Source of the DNA: Hymenobacter yonginensis
Lineage (GTDB): Bacteria; Bacteroidota; Bacteroidia; Cytophagales; Hymenobacteraceae
Direction of reading: 5' to 3'
NCBI RefSeq assembly: GCF_027625995.1
Contig: NZ_CP115397.1
Location: forward strand, 1 to 64,000
Length of the DNA: 64,000 nucleotides
Positions 35,001-42,738 of the stretch are shown here, one piece after another. The notes beneath the pieces are model-generated. The model had not been told where the DNA came from and ran no database searches. It saw only the letters and a program-made list of their open reading frames with translations. Each line of letters begins with the position of its first letter. Position 1 is the stretch's first letter. The position numbers were made by a program, and so were the translations under genes.

Positions 35001-35547
35001 CGTCGATGTTGAGGCGGGCACCGCCGCCGCTGAGCTTGCGCACCTGAAACCGGACGTTGCCGCTCTGATTGACAGCAAAGGTGGCCGTCTGCAGCGTCGC
35101 CGTGCTGGTAACGGGACTGCCCACCGTGACGAAGCTGGTGCCGCCATCCGTGGACTGGCGCAGCTCCCAGGTGGAAACGGCATCGGTGCCGTAGCGGGCG
35201 TGCTGCAGCGAAACCGTGGAGGCGCCGGTGCTCACGTCAAAGCCCATGGTGAGCGTTCCCACGTTGACGATGCGCACGGACTTCGTGCCGACTTTCTTGT
35301 CATTGGCTATCGTGCCCAGCAGCGCATCGTCCAGCACCCAGGCCCCGGTGGGCAGCGTGACGGTTCCGACTGCATAGCCCCCCTTAGTGGCGGATTCAAA
35401 GCCTTCGGGAAAATTGGATTGGGCCTGGGCGGGTCCGTACAGCGCCAGCAGGAGCAGTAAACCCAGCAGCCACTTCCGTCCGGAATAAACTTTCGAGTTG
35501 CCCGGGCGAGAAGAAGCGAAGGGCGAGAAGTAATGGAGCATGCTCAT
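32092..35547 (-). CDS. Large T9SS-secreted multidomain surface protein
   Basis: This 1151-residue protein has a signal peptide (LLGLLLLLALYGPAQA) and an N-terminal jelly-roll-like domain of about 140 residues (FPEGFESATKGGYAVGTVTL to RLNIDEFDV). Immunoglobulin- and FN3-like repeats follow (for example LLPSTTYYVRAYATNAQGTS), then a lectin-like segment. The type A C-terminal sorting domain is at VAPNPADPARPVTLLLTGRA to LPAGTYVLRVTGAG. Type IX secretion would place it on the surface. Its start codon overlaps the stop of the upstream nuclease gene (ATGA), so the two are coupled. The N-terminal domain is homologous to that of the nuclease. Function is probably binding or adhesion. Confidence 0.88.
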   Translation of the reverse strand: MSMLHYFSPFASSRPGNSKVYSGRKWLLGLLLLLALYGPAQAQSNFPEGFESATKGGYAVGTVTLPTGAWVLDDALLGTIANDKKVGTKSVRIVNVGTLTMGFDVSTGASTVSLQHARYGTDAVSTWELRQSTDGGTSFVTVGSPVTSTATLQTATFAVNQSGNVRFQVRKLSGGGARLNIDEFDVQPLSGTPPALTTGAVSGSPFCVTATSGTAISVPYTNPADLSAPFAVQLSSAQGVFAADLTQNLIGQGSSSPLAATLPAGTAAGTGYRVRVVHVSSATAGQPNGANLTVTTAPATNDVTVAPASAQSLVTTGTGAAITATPAAPSSFAWLYSTSSNGPFTTAIATATDASYTPRGADFGAAGTYYLVARATSTCGSVVGTSAPVTITVTAPTPSVTATPNPVPDFGSVPVNTPSAARSVALSGRNLGGDVTLTPPAGFQLRTGTTAFSCAALTLPVSGGSLTATVEVRFVPEAAQAYSGVITLTSPGAALLDGIAVSGTGVAPAYPPSLSTAAVSTVTSTTATAGGTILEDGGRSVTARGVVYALTEAPTTQDDFTQDGTGIGSFSSALTGLLPSTTYYVRAYATNAQGTSYGEQRNFTTAAVSLATEPTQGSTLTATAVTPTGVTLAISGGDGAKKLLLVTPGPALSFQPADGTTYLANTVFGQGDQPAPGVYVVGAAATASVTVTGLSASTEYTYTVFDYNDDNTSGAENYLLTPAGELTLSTPAPPAGLLLADNFDYPAGDRLTAHGWTAHSAPGTNAILVSTTGLSYSGYDADAASRPAAANTAASLAASGEDVSRTFPSQGAGTAVYASLLVSVNAVTTADYFFHLGPAPLSTTFRGRLYVRPAATAGKIQFGVAGSGTIQYAAAEYELKQTYLLTMRYVFGPSGTETHLYVNPGQAEPATADATSTEAASSAPANLGSVALRQSANTTQLLVDGLRVANSYSAARAFSAAPLPVTLTAFSARRTNVGVQLQWATAQELNARTYHVERSTDGRTFTRVAAQPAAGTTTQARRYAVLDASAPTRQLYYRLAQEDTDGTLHYSSVVSVAAGLGTPAAALTVAPNPADPARPVTLLLTGRAGQVLTLQLLDNAGRLHHTQALRPLTDAEQFPLTLPATLPAGTYVLRVTGAGSQPLHTRLVLVR

Positions 35548-36881
35548 TGGGTCGGGCCGTTGTCAATGGTAGATTCCACCACCTGCTGCACGCTGGTGGG
35601 CAGGGCCGAGAGCAGGTCGAGGCCGGTAGCGGCCTCAATAGCGTCGACGCTGGTGCGGTACTGACCCCAGTTGGTGGTCATGCCGTTCTGGTTGGGCGTG
35701 TCGATGGCGATGATGCGGGTGGCAGCCGACACGCGGCTCACGTCGTTGTTGCCGGTGGGCAGCACGACGATGACTTTCCAGATGCGGTTGGGGACCGTCA
35801 CGCGCCCCCCGTCAATTGTGGTAGCTGAAACGGGGATGAACGGCGTGCTGGTGCGGATTTCGCCCTGGCCGCCGATGCCGTAGGAGCCCATGATGATGTA
35901 GAGCTCGTTGCCGGCGTCCACCAGTGTGCGCGCGTAGTTTTCCAGGGCCGCCCAGGTGCGCTGGTTGTTGTCCGGCGACTGGGGAATCATGTTGGTCATC
36001 AGGAAGGTAGCCGAGTTGTCTTCGGGCGTGCTGGTGCGGTCGGCCGAGGGCGTATTGTGGCCCCGGTCAAAGCCGGAGCGGGAGTAGCTGGTGCCCTGCA
36101 CCCGGTACCAACTGGCGGGCAGAGTTTCGTCAGCGCGGAACAAGTCCACCCGGGGGGCGGAGCCGATCCACACGGGGGCCAGGTACCAGCTCACCCAGTT
36201 GGGCGTGCCCCGGTCGCGGTGGTAGGACAGCGCGTACTGCGGCTTTTCCAGCAGGTAGTTGAAGGGCATACTGACGTCGGCGGTGGCCCCGCTGGGGTTG
36301 CCCATGGTCAGGTGCTGGTTGTCGCCGGCCACCGGGGGCGGCGGGGCCGTGGTGGTGAAGGCCGTGACTGTGAAGTTGTCGAGGTTGAGGCGGGCGCTGC
36401 CGCCGGTGACCTTGCGCAGCTGAAAGCGCAGGCCGCCGGGCACGTTGACCGGGAAGGAGGCCGTTTGCAGGACGTAGGAGAATGCCACCACCGGCTGGCC
36501 GGCGCGCACCCAGGTGTCGCAGCCCTGGGTCTGGTACCAGAGCTCGAAGGCGGCGGTGGCGTCGGTGCCGTAAGCGGCGTGCTGCACGCTGACCGTGCTG
36601 GCGCCGTCGGGCAGGAAGAAGTCCATGGTCAGCGTGCCGGCCTGCTGCAGGCGGGCGGCCTGAGCGCCGGCGCGGTGATCCTGGGCGTCGGTACCGAGCA
36701 GGGCGTCGTCGAAAATCCAAGTGCCGGTGGCCAGGGGGACGGGCGCGGCCGGGTAGGTGGCCTTGGTGCCGGAGTCAAAGGACTCCGTGGTGGTCTGGGC
36801 CCAGGCGGCGGGGGCCAGCAGGCACAGCAGGGCCAGCAGCAGCCCCGTGCGGGGGCGCCGGCCAGTTAAGTGAACGGGCAT
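35544..36881 (-). CDS. Secreted DNA/RNA non-specific endonuclease with N-terminal beta domain
   Basis: This 445-residue protein has a signal peptide (GLLLALLCLLAPAAWA), a beta-sandwich of about 140 residues, and a NucA/EndA-type nuclease. The active-site motif is DRGH in SGFDRGHNTPSADR, and the metal-ligand Asn lies in NMIPQSPDNNQRTW. Family enzymes cut single- and double-stranded DNA and RNA with Mg2+. The start at 36881 matches the signal peptide; the frame extends upstream without a likely start. No T9SS domain is present, unlike its coupled partner. It could supply nucleotides, digest extracellular DNA or act as a defence effector. Confidence 0.9.
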   Translation of the reverse strand: MPVHLTGRRPRTGLLLALLCLLAPAAWAQTTTESFDSGTKATYPAAPVPLATGTWIFDDALLGTDAQDHRAGAQAARLQQAGTLTMDFFLPDGASTVSVQHAAYGTDATAAFELWYQTQGCDTWVRAGQPVVAFSYVLQTASFPVNVPGGLRFQLRKVTGGSARLNLDNFTVTAFTTTAPPPPVAGDNQHLTMGNPSGATADVSMPFNYLLEKPQYALSYHRDRGTPNWVSWYLAPVWIGSAPRVDLFRADETLPASWYRVQGTSYSRSGFDRGHNTPSADRTSTPEDNSATFLMTNMIPQSPDNNQRTWAALENYARTLVDAGNELYIIMGSYGIGGQGEIRTSTPFIPVSATTIDGGRVTVPNRIWKVIVVLPTGNNDVSRVSAATRIIAIDTPNQNGMTTNWGQYRTSVDAIEAATGLDLLSALPTSVQQVVESTIDNGPTQ

Positions 36882-37091
36882 TAAATGAAACAGTAAAAGT
36901 GGGTGTGCAGGTGAAGTGGGTGGGGTGGGCACGAAAAATCCTGCAAAGCTACCCCTGCCGCCGGGCACTGCCGGCACTACCACCGCATTCGTAACAGAAA
37001 GGACACATAGCCGGAAGCCGGCCGGCCGATTGGGGCAGCAGAGGGGGCATCGCGCCGCGTCAGTCCGACCGGCCTTTCCACCGGAAAAGCA

Positions 37092-37116
37092 AACGGCTAC
37101 CCAATGGGTAGCCGTT
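37092..37116. terminator. Hairpin after the small Cys-rich gene
   Basis: AACGGCTACCCA pairs with TGGGTAGCCGTT around one base. It lies 58 bp past the stop of the minus-strand gene ending at 37174. Its core ACCCAATGGGT is the same as in the hairpin at 32023-32071. Confidence 0.6.
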
Positions 37117-37173
37117 GCAGCTGCCAGCGTGGCGGGCAGCGTGGTAGGAGAGGCTATGCCGCCGCGGGGCCTG

Positions 37174-37422
37174 TTAAAAGCACTTCAGACAGGCGCGCTT
37201 GCCGAGCTCCTCCGCCGCGGTGGTGGACATGCTCTGCACCTCGTGGCTGCACCGGTTCAGGCCGGCGCACTCGTTGGTGGAATGGTACGCCACGGAGCCT
37301 TTGCTCATGCACACGTAGACCGCTGCAGTGGTGGTGCGGTGGGTGACCGGGGCGGCAAGCCGGGCGGGCAGGGATGCGCTGGTCAGCAGCAGGGAGCCGG
37401 CCAGGAGTAACGCTTTGAACAT
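37174..37422 (-). CDS. Small secreted Cys-rich protein
   Basis: This 82-residue protein has a signal peptide (LLLAGSLLLTSASLPARLAA). The mature part reads VYVCMSKGSVAYHSTNECAG and LNRCSHEVQSMS, ending GKRACLKCF. Five cysteines and a His suggest disulfides or metal binding. The spacing YxC, HxxxxCxGL, C and CxxC looks conserved, but the function is not known to me. Confidence 0.65.
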   Translation of the reverse strand: MFKALLLAGSLLLTSASLPARLAAPVTHRTTTAAVYVCMSKGSVAYHSTNECAGLNRCSHEVQSMSTTAAEELGKRACLKCF

Positions 37423-37499
37423 AGAGGGGGAAATAGGTGAGTAAGGATTTTGCTGCTGAAATATACTGCCGGCATAATAACCTCCTTGCCCGGCGTGGC

Positions 37500-38816
37500 T
37501 CAGCCCACCACCAGCATGTCCTCAAACCGGGTGGTGTAGGCCGGGCTGCGGTGCCGGGCGTTGCCCTGCCAGGGCGCGGGCTGGCCGGCGGGCGTAATGG
37601 TGGCCGCCGGCCGCACCGTGCCGCGCCCGAACTGCCGGTTGAGGGCGTCAAGGGTGCGCATGAGCTGCTGCGCGCGGCCCGCGTCGGGGGCCGGAGCGGC
37701 GGCAGCAGGCGCGAACAGGTCGAGCTGCCGGCCGCGGCCGGGGGGCTCCAGGCCGTCGAGTACCACGCCGGCCTTCACGTAGAGGCGGCCGGGCTCGTAG
37801 ATCCGCTCCAGCAGGCGGCGGCCGTAGGACAGCAGCTGCAGGGTGTCGCTGGAGGGGCCGCCGGGCAGCGTGAGCGTGGCCGAGCGGGTGTAGGGCGGCG
37901 GTACGCGGCTGTCGTAGCGGTCCTGGCTGAGGTACACGGTGAGGATGTGGGCCTGATCACCCTGGGCGCGTAGCTTCTCGGCAGCGCGGCTCAGGTAGGT
38001 GGTCACGGCGCCCCACAGGTCGTCGAAGGCGGTGAGGCGCTGGCCGAAGCTGCGGGAGCAGCTCAGGCTCTGGCGGGCCAGCGTGCCGTCCTCCGATGGG
38101 TTCAGGTCCTGGCAGGACTGGCCGCGCAGCTCCTGCACCAGCCGCCAGCCCACCACCCCGCCCAGCTGCCCGCGGGCCCAGGCCTCGGACACCTGGCTCA
38201 GGTCCCAGGCCGTGCGCAGGCCGTGGGCGTGCAGCTTGCCGGCGTACTGGCGCCCGATGCCCCAAACGTCCTCGACAGGCAGGGCCCGCAACGCCCGCTC
38301 GCGGCGGCTTTCGGTGTCGAGGCGCAGGACGCCCTGCAGCTCGGGGTACTTCTTGGCCAGGCGGTTGGCGACCTTGGCCAGGGTCTTGGTGGGGCCCATG
38401 CCCACGCAGGTGGGAATGCCGGTGCAGCGCAGCACGTCCTGGCGCAGGCGCTGGACGCGGGCATCAAGCGTGCCGCAGAAGGCTGTCAGGCCGTGCAGGT
38501 CGAGGAAAGCCTCGTCGATGCTGTAGACCTCCACGGCCGGCACCTGGTCGGCGAGGCGGGCCATGACGCGGCGGCTCATGTCGCCGTAGAGGGCGTAGTT
38601 GGAGCTCAGGGCCTGGCCCTTGTGGCGGCGCAGCAGCTCGCGCACCTCAAAAAACGGGGCGCCCATGGCAATGCCGAGCTGCTTGGCCTCGGCCGAGCGG
38701 CTCACCACGTTGCCGTCGTTGTTGCTGAGCACCACCACGGGGCGGCCGTCGAGGCGAGGCTGGAAAACCCGCTCGCAGCTGACGTAGAAGTTGTTGCCGT
38801 CGACGAGGCCGTACAT
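37500..38816 (-). CDS. umuC: UmuC, Y-family DNA polymerase subunit
   Basis: This 438-residue protein starts MYGLVDGNNFYVSCERVFQP, with the first catalytic Asp. It continues with VVVLSNNDGNVVSRSAEAKQ and the second catalytic pair YSIDEAFLD. The HhH, thumb and little-finger regions follow (GMGPTKTLAKVANRLAK, DVWGIGRQYAGKL). UmuC with processed UmuD forms DNA polymerase V for error-prone lesion bypass. It lies 112 bp downstream of umuD on the same strand. Plasmid-borne umuDC pairs are common and can raise mutation rates in the host. Confidence 0.95.
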   Translation of the reverse strand: MYGLVDGNNFYVSCERVFQPRLDGRPVVVLSNNDGNVVSRSAEAKQLGIAMGAPFFEVRELLRRHKGQALSSNYALYGDMSRRVMARLADQVPAVEVYSIDEAFLDLHGLTAFCGTLDARVQRLRQDVLRCTGIPTCVGMGPTKTLAKVANRLAKKYPELQGVLRLDTESRRERALRALPVEDVWGIGRQYAGKLHAHGLRTAWDLSQVSEAWARGQLGGVVGWRLVQELRGQSCQDLNPSEDGTLARQSLSCSRSFGQRLTAFDDLWGAVTTYLSRAAEKLRAQGDQAHILTVYLSQDRYDSRVPPPYTRSATLTLPGGPSSDTLQLLSYGRRLLERIYEPGRLYVKAGVVLDGLEPPGRGRQLDLFAPAAAAPAPDAGRAQQLMRTLDALNRQFGRGTVRPAATITPAGQPAPWQGNARHRSPAYTTRFEDMLVVG

Positions 38817-38858
38817 GGGTAGTTGTTAGTGGATAGTTGTTAGTGCTTGGTGCTTAGG

Positions 38859-38886
38859 CGCAACGAAGCGGTAGAGATGCTTCGGC
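38859..38886. repeat. Copy of the REP-like repeat between umuD and umuC
   Basis: This segment matches the reverse complement of 15479-15507 with only a couple of changes (core GTAGAGATGCTTCGG). AGTTGTTAGT-type sequence at 38821-38842 recalls the inverted repeat at 10932-11025. The gap between umuD and umuC therefore seems filled by dispersed repeats. Confidence 0.65.
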
Positions 38887-38928
38887 AGGCGGACGCCAGA
38901 TCAGGCAGGCCATTCTGTATAAGGTTAT

Positions 38929-39396
38929 TTAGTCGCGGCTGCGGAGCAGGGCGGTGAGCTTACCGGGGATGAGCTCGTGCACGACGTGGGTGACCACGCC
39001 CCAGATGCGCAGGTTGTCGGGCTCTGTGATGCAGTAGTCGGCGTAGGCCGGGTTTTCGGCCTGCAGCCACCAGCTGGTGCCGCGCCGCACCAGGCGCTTG
39101 ACGGTGCACTCGCCCTCCACCACGGCCACCACAATGTGGTTGTGGTCGGCCTCGAGGTGCTTGTCGACGGCCAGCAGGTCGCCGGCGTGGATTTCCGCGC
39201 CCTGCATGCTCTCGCCCGATACCCGGATCAGGTACGTGGCCTCGGGGTGGCGGAACAGGATGCGGTTGAGGTCGAAGAGCTCCTCCAGCTCGTCGGAGGC
39301 CGGCGACGGGAAGCCAGCGGGCACCAGGCTGGCAAATACGGGCAGCCACAGCGTGGTGGTCGGCTCGCCGACGTCAAAGAGTTCGATGGTGGTCAT
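38929..39396 (-). CDS. umuD: UmuD/LexA-type S24 peptidase
   Basis: This 155-residue protein has an N-terminal arm with the Ala27-Gly28 cleavage pair in LVPAGFPSPA. The Ser nucleophile lies in RVSGESMQGAEI and the Lys base in GECTVKRLV. RecA-stimulated self-cleavage turns UmuD into UmuD', the partner of UmuC. The start at 39396 (MTTIELFDV) gives the normal UmuD length; upstream codons extend across the promoter and were rejected. A perfect 17-bp palindrome upstream is a candidate SOS operator. Confidence 0.93.
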   Translation of the reverse strand: MTTIELFDVGEPTTTLWLPVFASLVPAGFPSPASDELEELFDLNRILFRHPEATYLIRVSGESMQGAEIHAGDLLAVDKHLEADHNHIVVAVVEGECTVKRLVRRGTSWWLQAENPAYADYCITEPDNLRIWGVVTHVVHELIPGKLTALLRSRD

Positions 39397-39429
39397 ACGG
39401 AGCGGAATATAGCGCGAACACGGCAAGTA

Positions 39430-39446
39430 TACTAATATAATTAGTA
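39430..39446. promoter_or_regulatory. Perfect palindrome before umuDC (candidate SOS box)
   Basis: TACTAATATAATTAGTA is a perfect 7-3-7 palindrome 34 bp upstream of the umuD ATG. It abuts a -7-like TATACTTG on the minus strand, so a bound repressor would block the core promoter. LexA boxes in this phylum vary, so the link to LexA is an inference. Confidence 0.6.
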
Positions 39447-39836
39447 AATTGTTTGATAAGCCGGCTTTGCGCCCAGTCATCAGCCCGGGTGTTACCTGTT
39501 AATATTCAGTCGAAAGCCTGTTCTGGATCGCTGCTGCACTTCCGTGGGCCGGCCGGGCTGCGCGCGTCATTCAGCTAAAATTGCTGGCAATAATGCGGGG
39601 CGGCGGGCGGCGAATCCGCCAGCTGTGGTGGGCATCACATCATCGTATGATGCGGATAAATAATATAATAAAAGACAATGAGTTGCTTTAAACAAGTTTT
39701 ATCATGCTTCATCCTCTGCCTTTCAGCCCGCCCCAGCCGGGAAAATGGCGGTGGAGGCTGCCCGAAAATAGCTATAGGTTTGCGTCCGCGGGCCCACTGG
39801 GCCGGGGCCAGCCTATCGTTACTTCCGTCGGGGTGT

Positions 39837-40106
39837 ATGCATAAGCTGTTACTGAGTCTGCTGCTGGCGGTGGGCCTGTCCGCCCGCGCCCATCGCGCCT
39901 ACGACATGTGGTATATCGGCAACTACGCCGCCCTGCGCTTCAACCTCGGCGGCGGCACCAAGCTCATTACCGGCAGCGCCATGCAACTGGCCGAGAGCAC
40001 GGCCAGCTGTTTTACAGAAACGGAGTACAGGGCTGGAACCGCAACAACTAGCTGATAACCAACGGCACCAGTCTGGGCGGCGGCCACTCGTCCACGCAGG
40101 CTCGAC
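39837..40106 (+). pseudogene. N-terminal fragment of a SprB-like gliding/T9SS protein
   Basis: After a signal peptide (LLLSLLLAVGLSARA) the sequence reads DMWYIGNYAALRFNLGGGTK, ITGSAMQLAESTAS. After a frameshift comes VLFYRNGVQGWNRNN, a stop, then NGTSLGGGHSSTQ. This matches the start of large gliding-motility-associated proteins (WYFGxxAGLDFN, LLFYTDGxxVWNRNH, NGxGLxGxxSSTQ). A frameshift, a stop and loss of the remaining sequence mark a pseudogene. Confidence 0.75.
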
Positions 40107-40124
40107 GTGCTGGAAGTGTGGGGA

Positions 40125-40754
40125 TTAGCCGGGTCTTCCAGGAAAGCAGGGCGCAGTCCTTGCCATTGGGTTTCCCAGCAGCGTGCTGACGAAAAACGTG
40201 CGGGCAATAACGTAGCTTCGGCCGATGAGCAACAGCTGGTACGGGGGCGTGGTGGTTGGGGAAACGTAGTGTTCCCCGGCGGTTTGCCAGTAGGTTTCCA
40301 CCCCATACTCAGCGCAGATGGCGGCCACGGCCTGAGCCACGGGAACGGGTACGCTCTCCAGGATAATGCCCCCGGTGCGAGTGAGGTCGGGGCGTACGTT
40401 GTTCGCCGCCAACCGGTGCCACCACATGGCCCAGGTGGCGGGCGCGAAGCTGTACCACGCGCCGGCCTGCTTGCGTAGCTCCTGCCGAATGGCCGCCAGC
40501 AGAGCCGGCGCGTCGGGGACGTAATGGCTGGTAGCCCGGGCCATGAGGTAGGTCTGGGGCCGGTTGACGCCGTTGAGCAGCGGGTGGTCGTGGTGGAAGG
40601 AGACGGGGCCGTGGGTGCCGCGCTGCAGCCGGGCGCTGAGCTTGCCCACGATATCGATGCGGTGGACTTCGGTATCGGTGACGAGCTCCAAGTAGGTGGT
40701 CTGGATGTAGCGGATCAGGCCCGAGGGATAGAGCTGCGCAAATTGCGTCATCAT
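40125..40754 (-). CDS. Hypothetical protein near the replication region
   Basis: The frame encodes 209 residues (MMTQFAQLYPSGLIRYIQTT). It has a mixed alpha/beta profile with TYLELVTDTEVHRIDIVGKL and a C-terminal YQLLLIGRSYVIARTFFVST. No family is recognised. The last ~15 residues are proline- and glycine-rich and may come from out-of-family sequence after a truncation. It is 210 bp downstream of the replication initiator gene on the same strand. Confidence 0.55.
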   Translation of the reverse strand: MMTQFAQLYPSGLIRYIQTTYLELVTDTEVHRIDIVGKLSARLQRGTHGPVSFHHDHPLLNGVNRPQTYLMARATSHYVPDAPALLAAIRQELRKQAGAWYSFAPATWAMWWHRLAANNVRPDLTRTGGIILESVPVPVAQAVAAICAEYGVETYWQTAGEHYVSPTTTPPYQLLLIGRSYVIARTFFVSTLLGNPMARTAPCFPGRPG

Positions 40755-40970
40755 GGCTGAAAGCTACGGCGTTTCGGCGTGCGTCGGAAAAGGCAGATCA
40801 AGCGTTTTCCAGCTGTCACGGTAGATTCGGCAACACCCCTTGTGGCAGGCTAGGTCGCGCCTTCGTCGAAAACAGTGGTGCCGGCCTCAATGGCCGGTCT
40901 GATGCTGCTGCAACGCGCAGGGAGTGCCTTCATTGCCCTTGATAGCGGTATGGTGCGTCTGCGGCTGGGC

Positions 40971-42164
40971 TCAGGGTTTGATTAGCCACTGGATGCCCTG
41001 CGCGTCCGTTTCCTGGCGAAAGCCGGCGGAGAGCCATACCCGGGCTAGGTTCTGCTCGAAGTTCTCATCGGGAATGAGCCTGCGCTGGCGCATGGTTTCG
41101 TACATGGCGTGCACGTCGTCAAGCGTATGCCGCTCCTGCTGCGCGACGACCGGTCTGGCAGGCTTTCGCTCCGGCTCGCCCGCCTCCCCGTGGCGCAGCT
41201 GTCGCCGGTAGTCTTCCAGCAGATAGCCTTCCAGCAAAGCCTTGTACACTGCTCCTGCCAGCTTCTTCACCTTGCCGGCTGCCGCCTGGCGGCGAACATG
41301 CGCGACCACAAAATAGATGTAGCCTTCGTCGTAGTAGCCGTTTTCCAGCTGTGTTTTTATGCCGGCCAGGCTTTTGGCGGCAATGCCCGCCTCCAGCAGC
41401 GTAGCTTCCCAGCTGGTTTCCGGTGCCTGTGCCGGTGCCGGCACAGGCGCGGCGCCGGTAGGCTTAAACAGAAAGCAGATATGCGTGATTGTACGGCCCT
41501 GCTTTTCCAGCACATACGTGAAGGCCATATCGGTCTGGGCCAGTTCGCTTTGCGCCGGGTCCAGGATGCGGGCTCTGAAGTTGGTGAACCGGTCGTATTC
41601 CTCTTCCACCCCCAGGATGGTTTTCAGCTCCGCCACTGCCATCACGCGTTTGCCGAAGGCGGCATATTCGCGCAGCAGCAGGTAGACCCGGTAGGCATTG
41701 CTGCTTTTGAGCTTCAGCAGCTCCGTGAGCTGGGCTTTGGTGAAGTTTTCGCGGAGCTGCAGCAGGTAGGGCATCAGAAGATCGTTGAAGCGCGCCTCAA
41801 CCACGCCTTCGTGATGCTTGTACTCGGCAAATGCCAGCAGCGGCAGAATGGAGAAGTCGGGCTGGGTCTGGCGGCGAGCGGTGGCATCCAGCTTCTCGAT
41901 CAGCAAGGTGCGGGAAGCAAAGTGCCGGAGTGTTTTGCGAACCAGCTCGTAGGTGGAGTTGCTCGTGCTGTGGGCCATGAGCTCGCGCACCGGGATCCGG
42001 CACACCTGAAACTGCGTGTCATCCCGGCCGATGCGGCTGAGCAGCGCCAGAAACAGCCGTGACTCCGTGGTATTGAGCACGAACCGGGCATTGATCAGCG
42101 CGTTGTGCTGCACAATCAGTGGGTGTACCGGGTGGGCTGCGTTCATCGAGTCAGGCTGTTTCAT
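40971..42164 (-). CDS. repB: RepB-family (Rep_3) plasmid replication initiator
   Basis: This protein of about 397 residues has the paired winged-helix layout of iteron-binding initiators. The first domain contains HPLIVQHNALINARFVLNTT and ESRLFLALLSRIGRDDTQFQ. Then come LVRKTLRHFASRTLLIEKLD, LTELLKLKSSNAYRVYLLLR and the second domain LKTILGVEEEYDRFTNFRAR, ending with a long basic tail. Rep_3 proteins bind direct repeats as monomers to open the origin and as dimers to repress their own gene. Seven direct and two inverted iterons lie upstream. This is the best evidence that the window is plasmid DNA. The start at 42164 is preferred, but an ATG at 42146 is possible. Confidence 0.93.
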   Translation of the reverse strand: MKQPDSMNAAHPVHPLIVQHNALINARFVLNTTESRLFLALLSRIGRDDTQFQVCRIPVRELMAHSTSNSTYELVRKTLRHFASRTLLIEKLDATARRQTQPDFSILPLLAFAEYKHHEGVVEARFNDLLMPYLLQLRENFTKAQLTELLKLKSSNAYRVYLLLREYAAFGKRVMAVAELKTILGVEEEYDRFTNFRARILDPAQSELAQTDMAFTYVLEKQGRTITHICFLFKPTGAAPVPAPAQAPETSWEATLLEAGIAAKSLAGIKTQLENGYYDEGYIYFVVAHVRRQAAAGKVKKLAGAVYKALLEGYLLEDYRRQLRHGEAGEPERKPARPVVAQQERHTLDDVHAMYETMRQRRLIPDENFEQNLARVWLSAGFRQETDAQGIQWLIKP

Positions 42165-42225
42165 AGACCTAAAATACACAGCCGGGGCCTATTATGCTAC
42201 ATGTCTAAAAAAATGTAGCGGTTTA

Positions 42226-42738
42226 ACCCCTTTTTTGTAGTCATATCAAGGGCTGGCGGGCCCTTTTTTGTAGTCATATGACCCCTTTTTTGTAGCAACT
42301 CACCCCTTTTTTGTAGTTGTATGACCCCTTTTTTGTAGCATTATGCCTCTGTATAATTTTGAATGTCAGTGTCTTATGGCACCCGTAAACTAGTAAACTT
42401 CTTAAATGAAGAAAACTACTAGTTTCTTGAGTAGTCTTTTTGAAAGTGAGTTTTCAAAAGATCATGCAGTAGCAGCCTCCCGGTAGCCGTTAAGCTGGAA
42501 ACGATGGGTTAGGGCTGACCCCTTTTTTGTAGTTATATGCTCCGCAGCCATCCGGATCAGCTGATTTGCGGGATGTAAGAGCCGTAAACGGCAGGGAGGT
42601 GCCGCAGGGCAGACCCTCTTTTTGTAGTCATATGCTGTAAATTGCTTTATATTAATGAGTTGCGAGTAATGTCCGGAGCGCCGGGAGCTGTATCTATACA
42701 ACTACAAAAAAGGGGTTATATAACTACAGAAAAGGGGT
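42226..42738. other. oriV: Origin of replication with nine iterons and an AT-rich segment
   Basis: The motif ACCCCTTTTTTGTAG occurs at 42226, 42259 (variant), 42281, 42302, 42324, 42518 and 42613 (variant), and inverted at 42702-42716 and 42724-42738. The first cluster is spaced about 21-22 bp (two helical turns), with one 33-bp gap; the inverted pair is also 22 bp apart. Flanking TCATATG-like bases are shared. Between the clusters lies an AT-rich segment with dyads (42385-42470) that could be the melting region. The layout upstream of repB is typical for an iteron-controlled plasmid origin. No clear DnaA box was seen. Confidence 0.88.

Noticed and set aside
42341-42360. DnaA box in the origin
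   Set aside because: No good match to TTATNCACA was found; TTATGCCTC is too far from the consensus.
42226-42738. CRISPR-like array at the origin
   Set aside because: Copies are 15-22 bp, include inverted ones and stand upstream of repB, which is an iteron layout.
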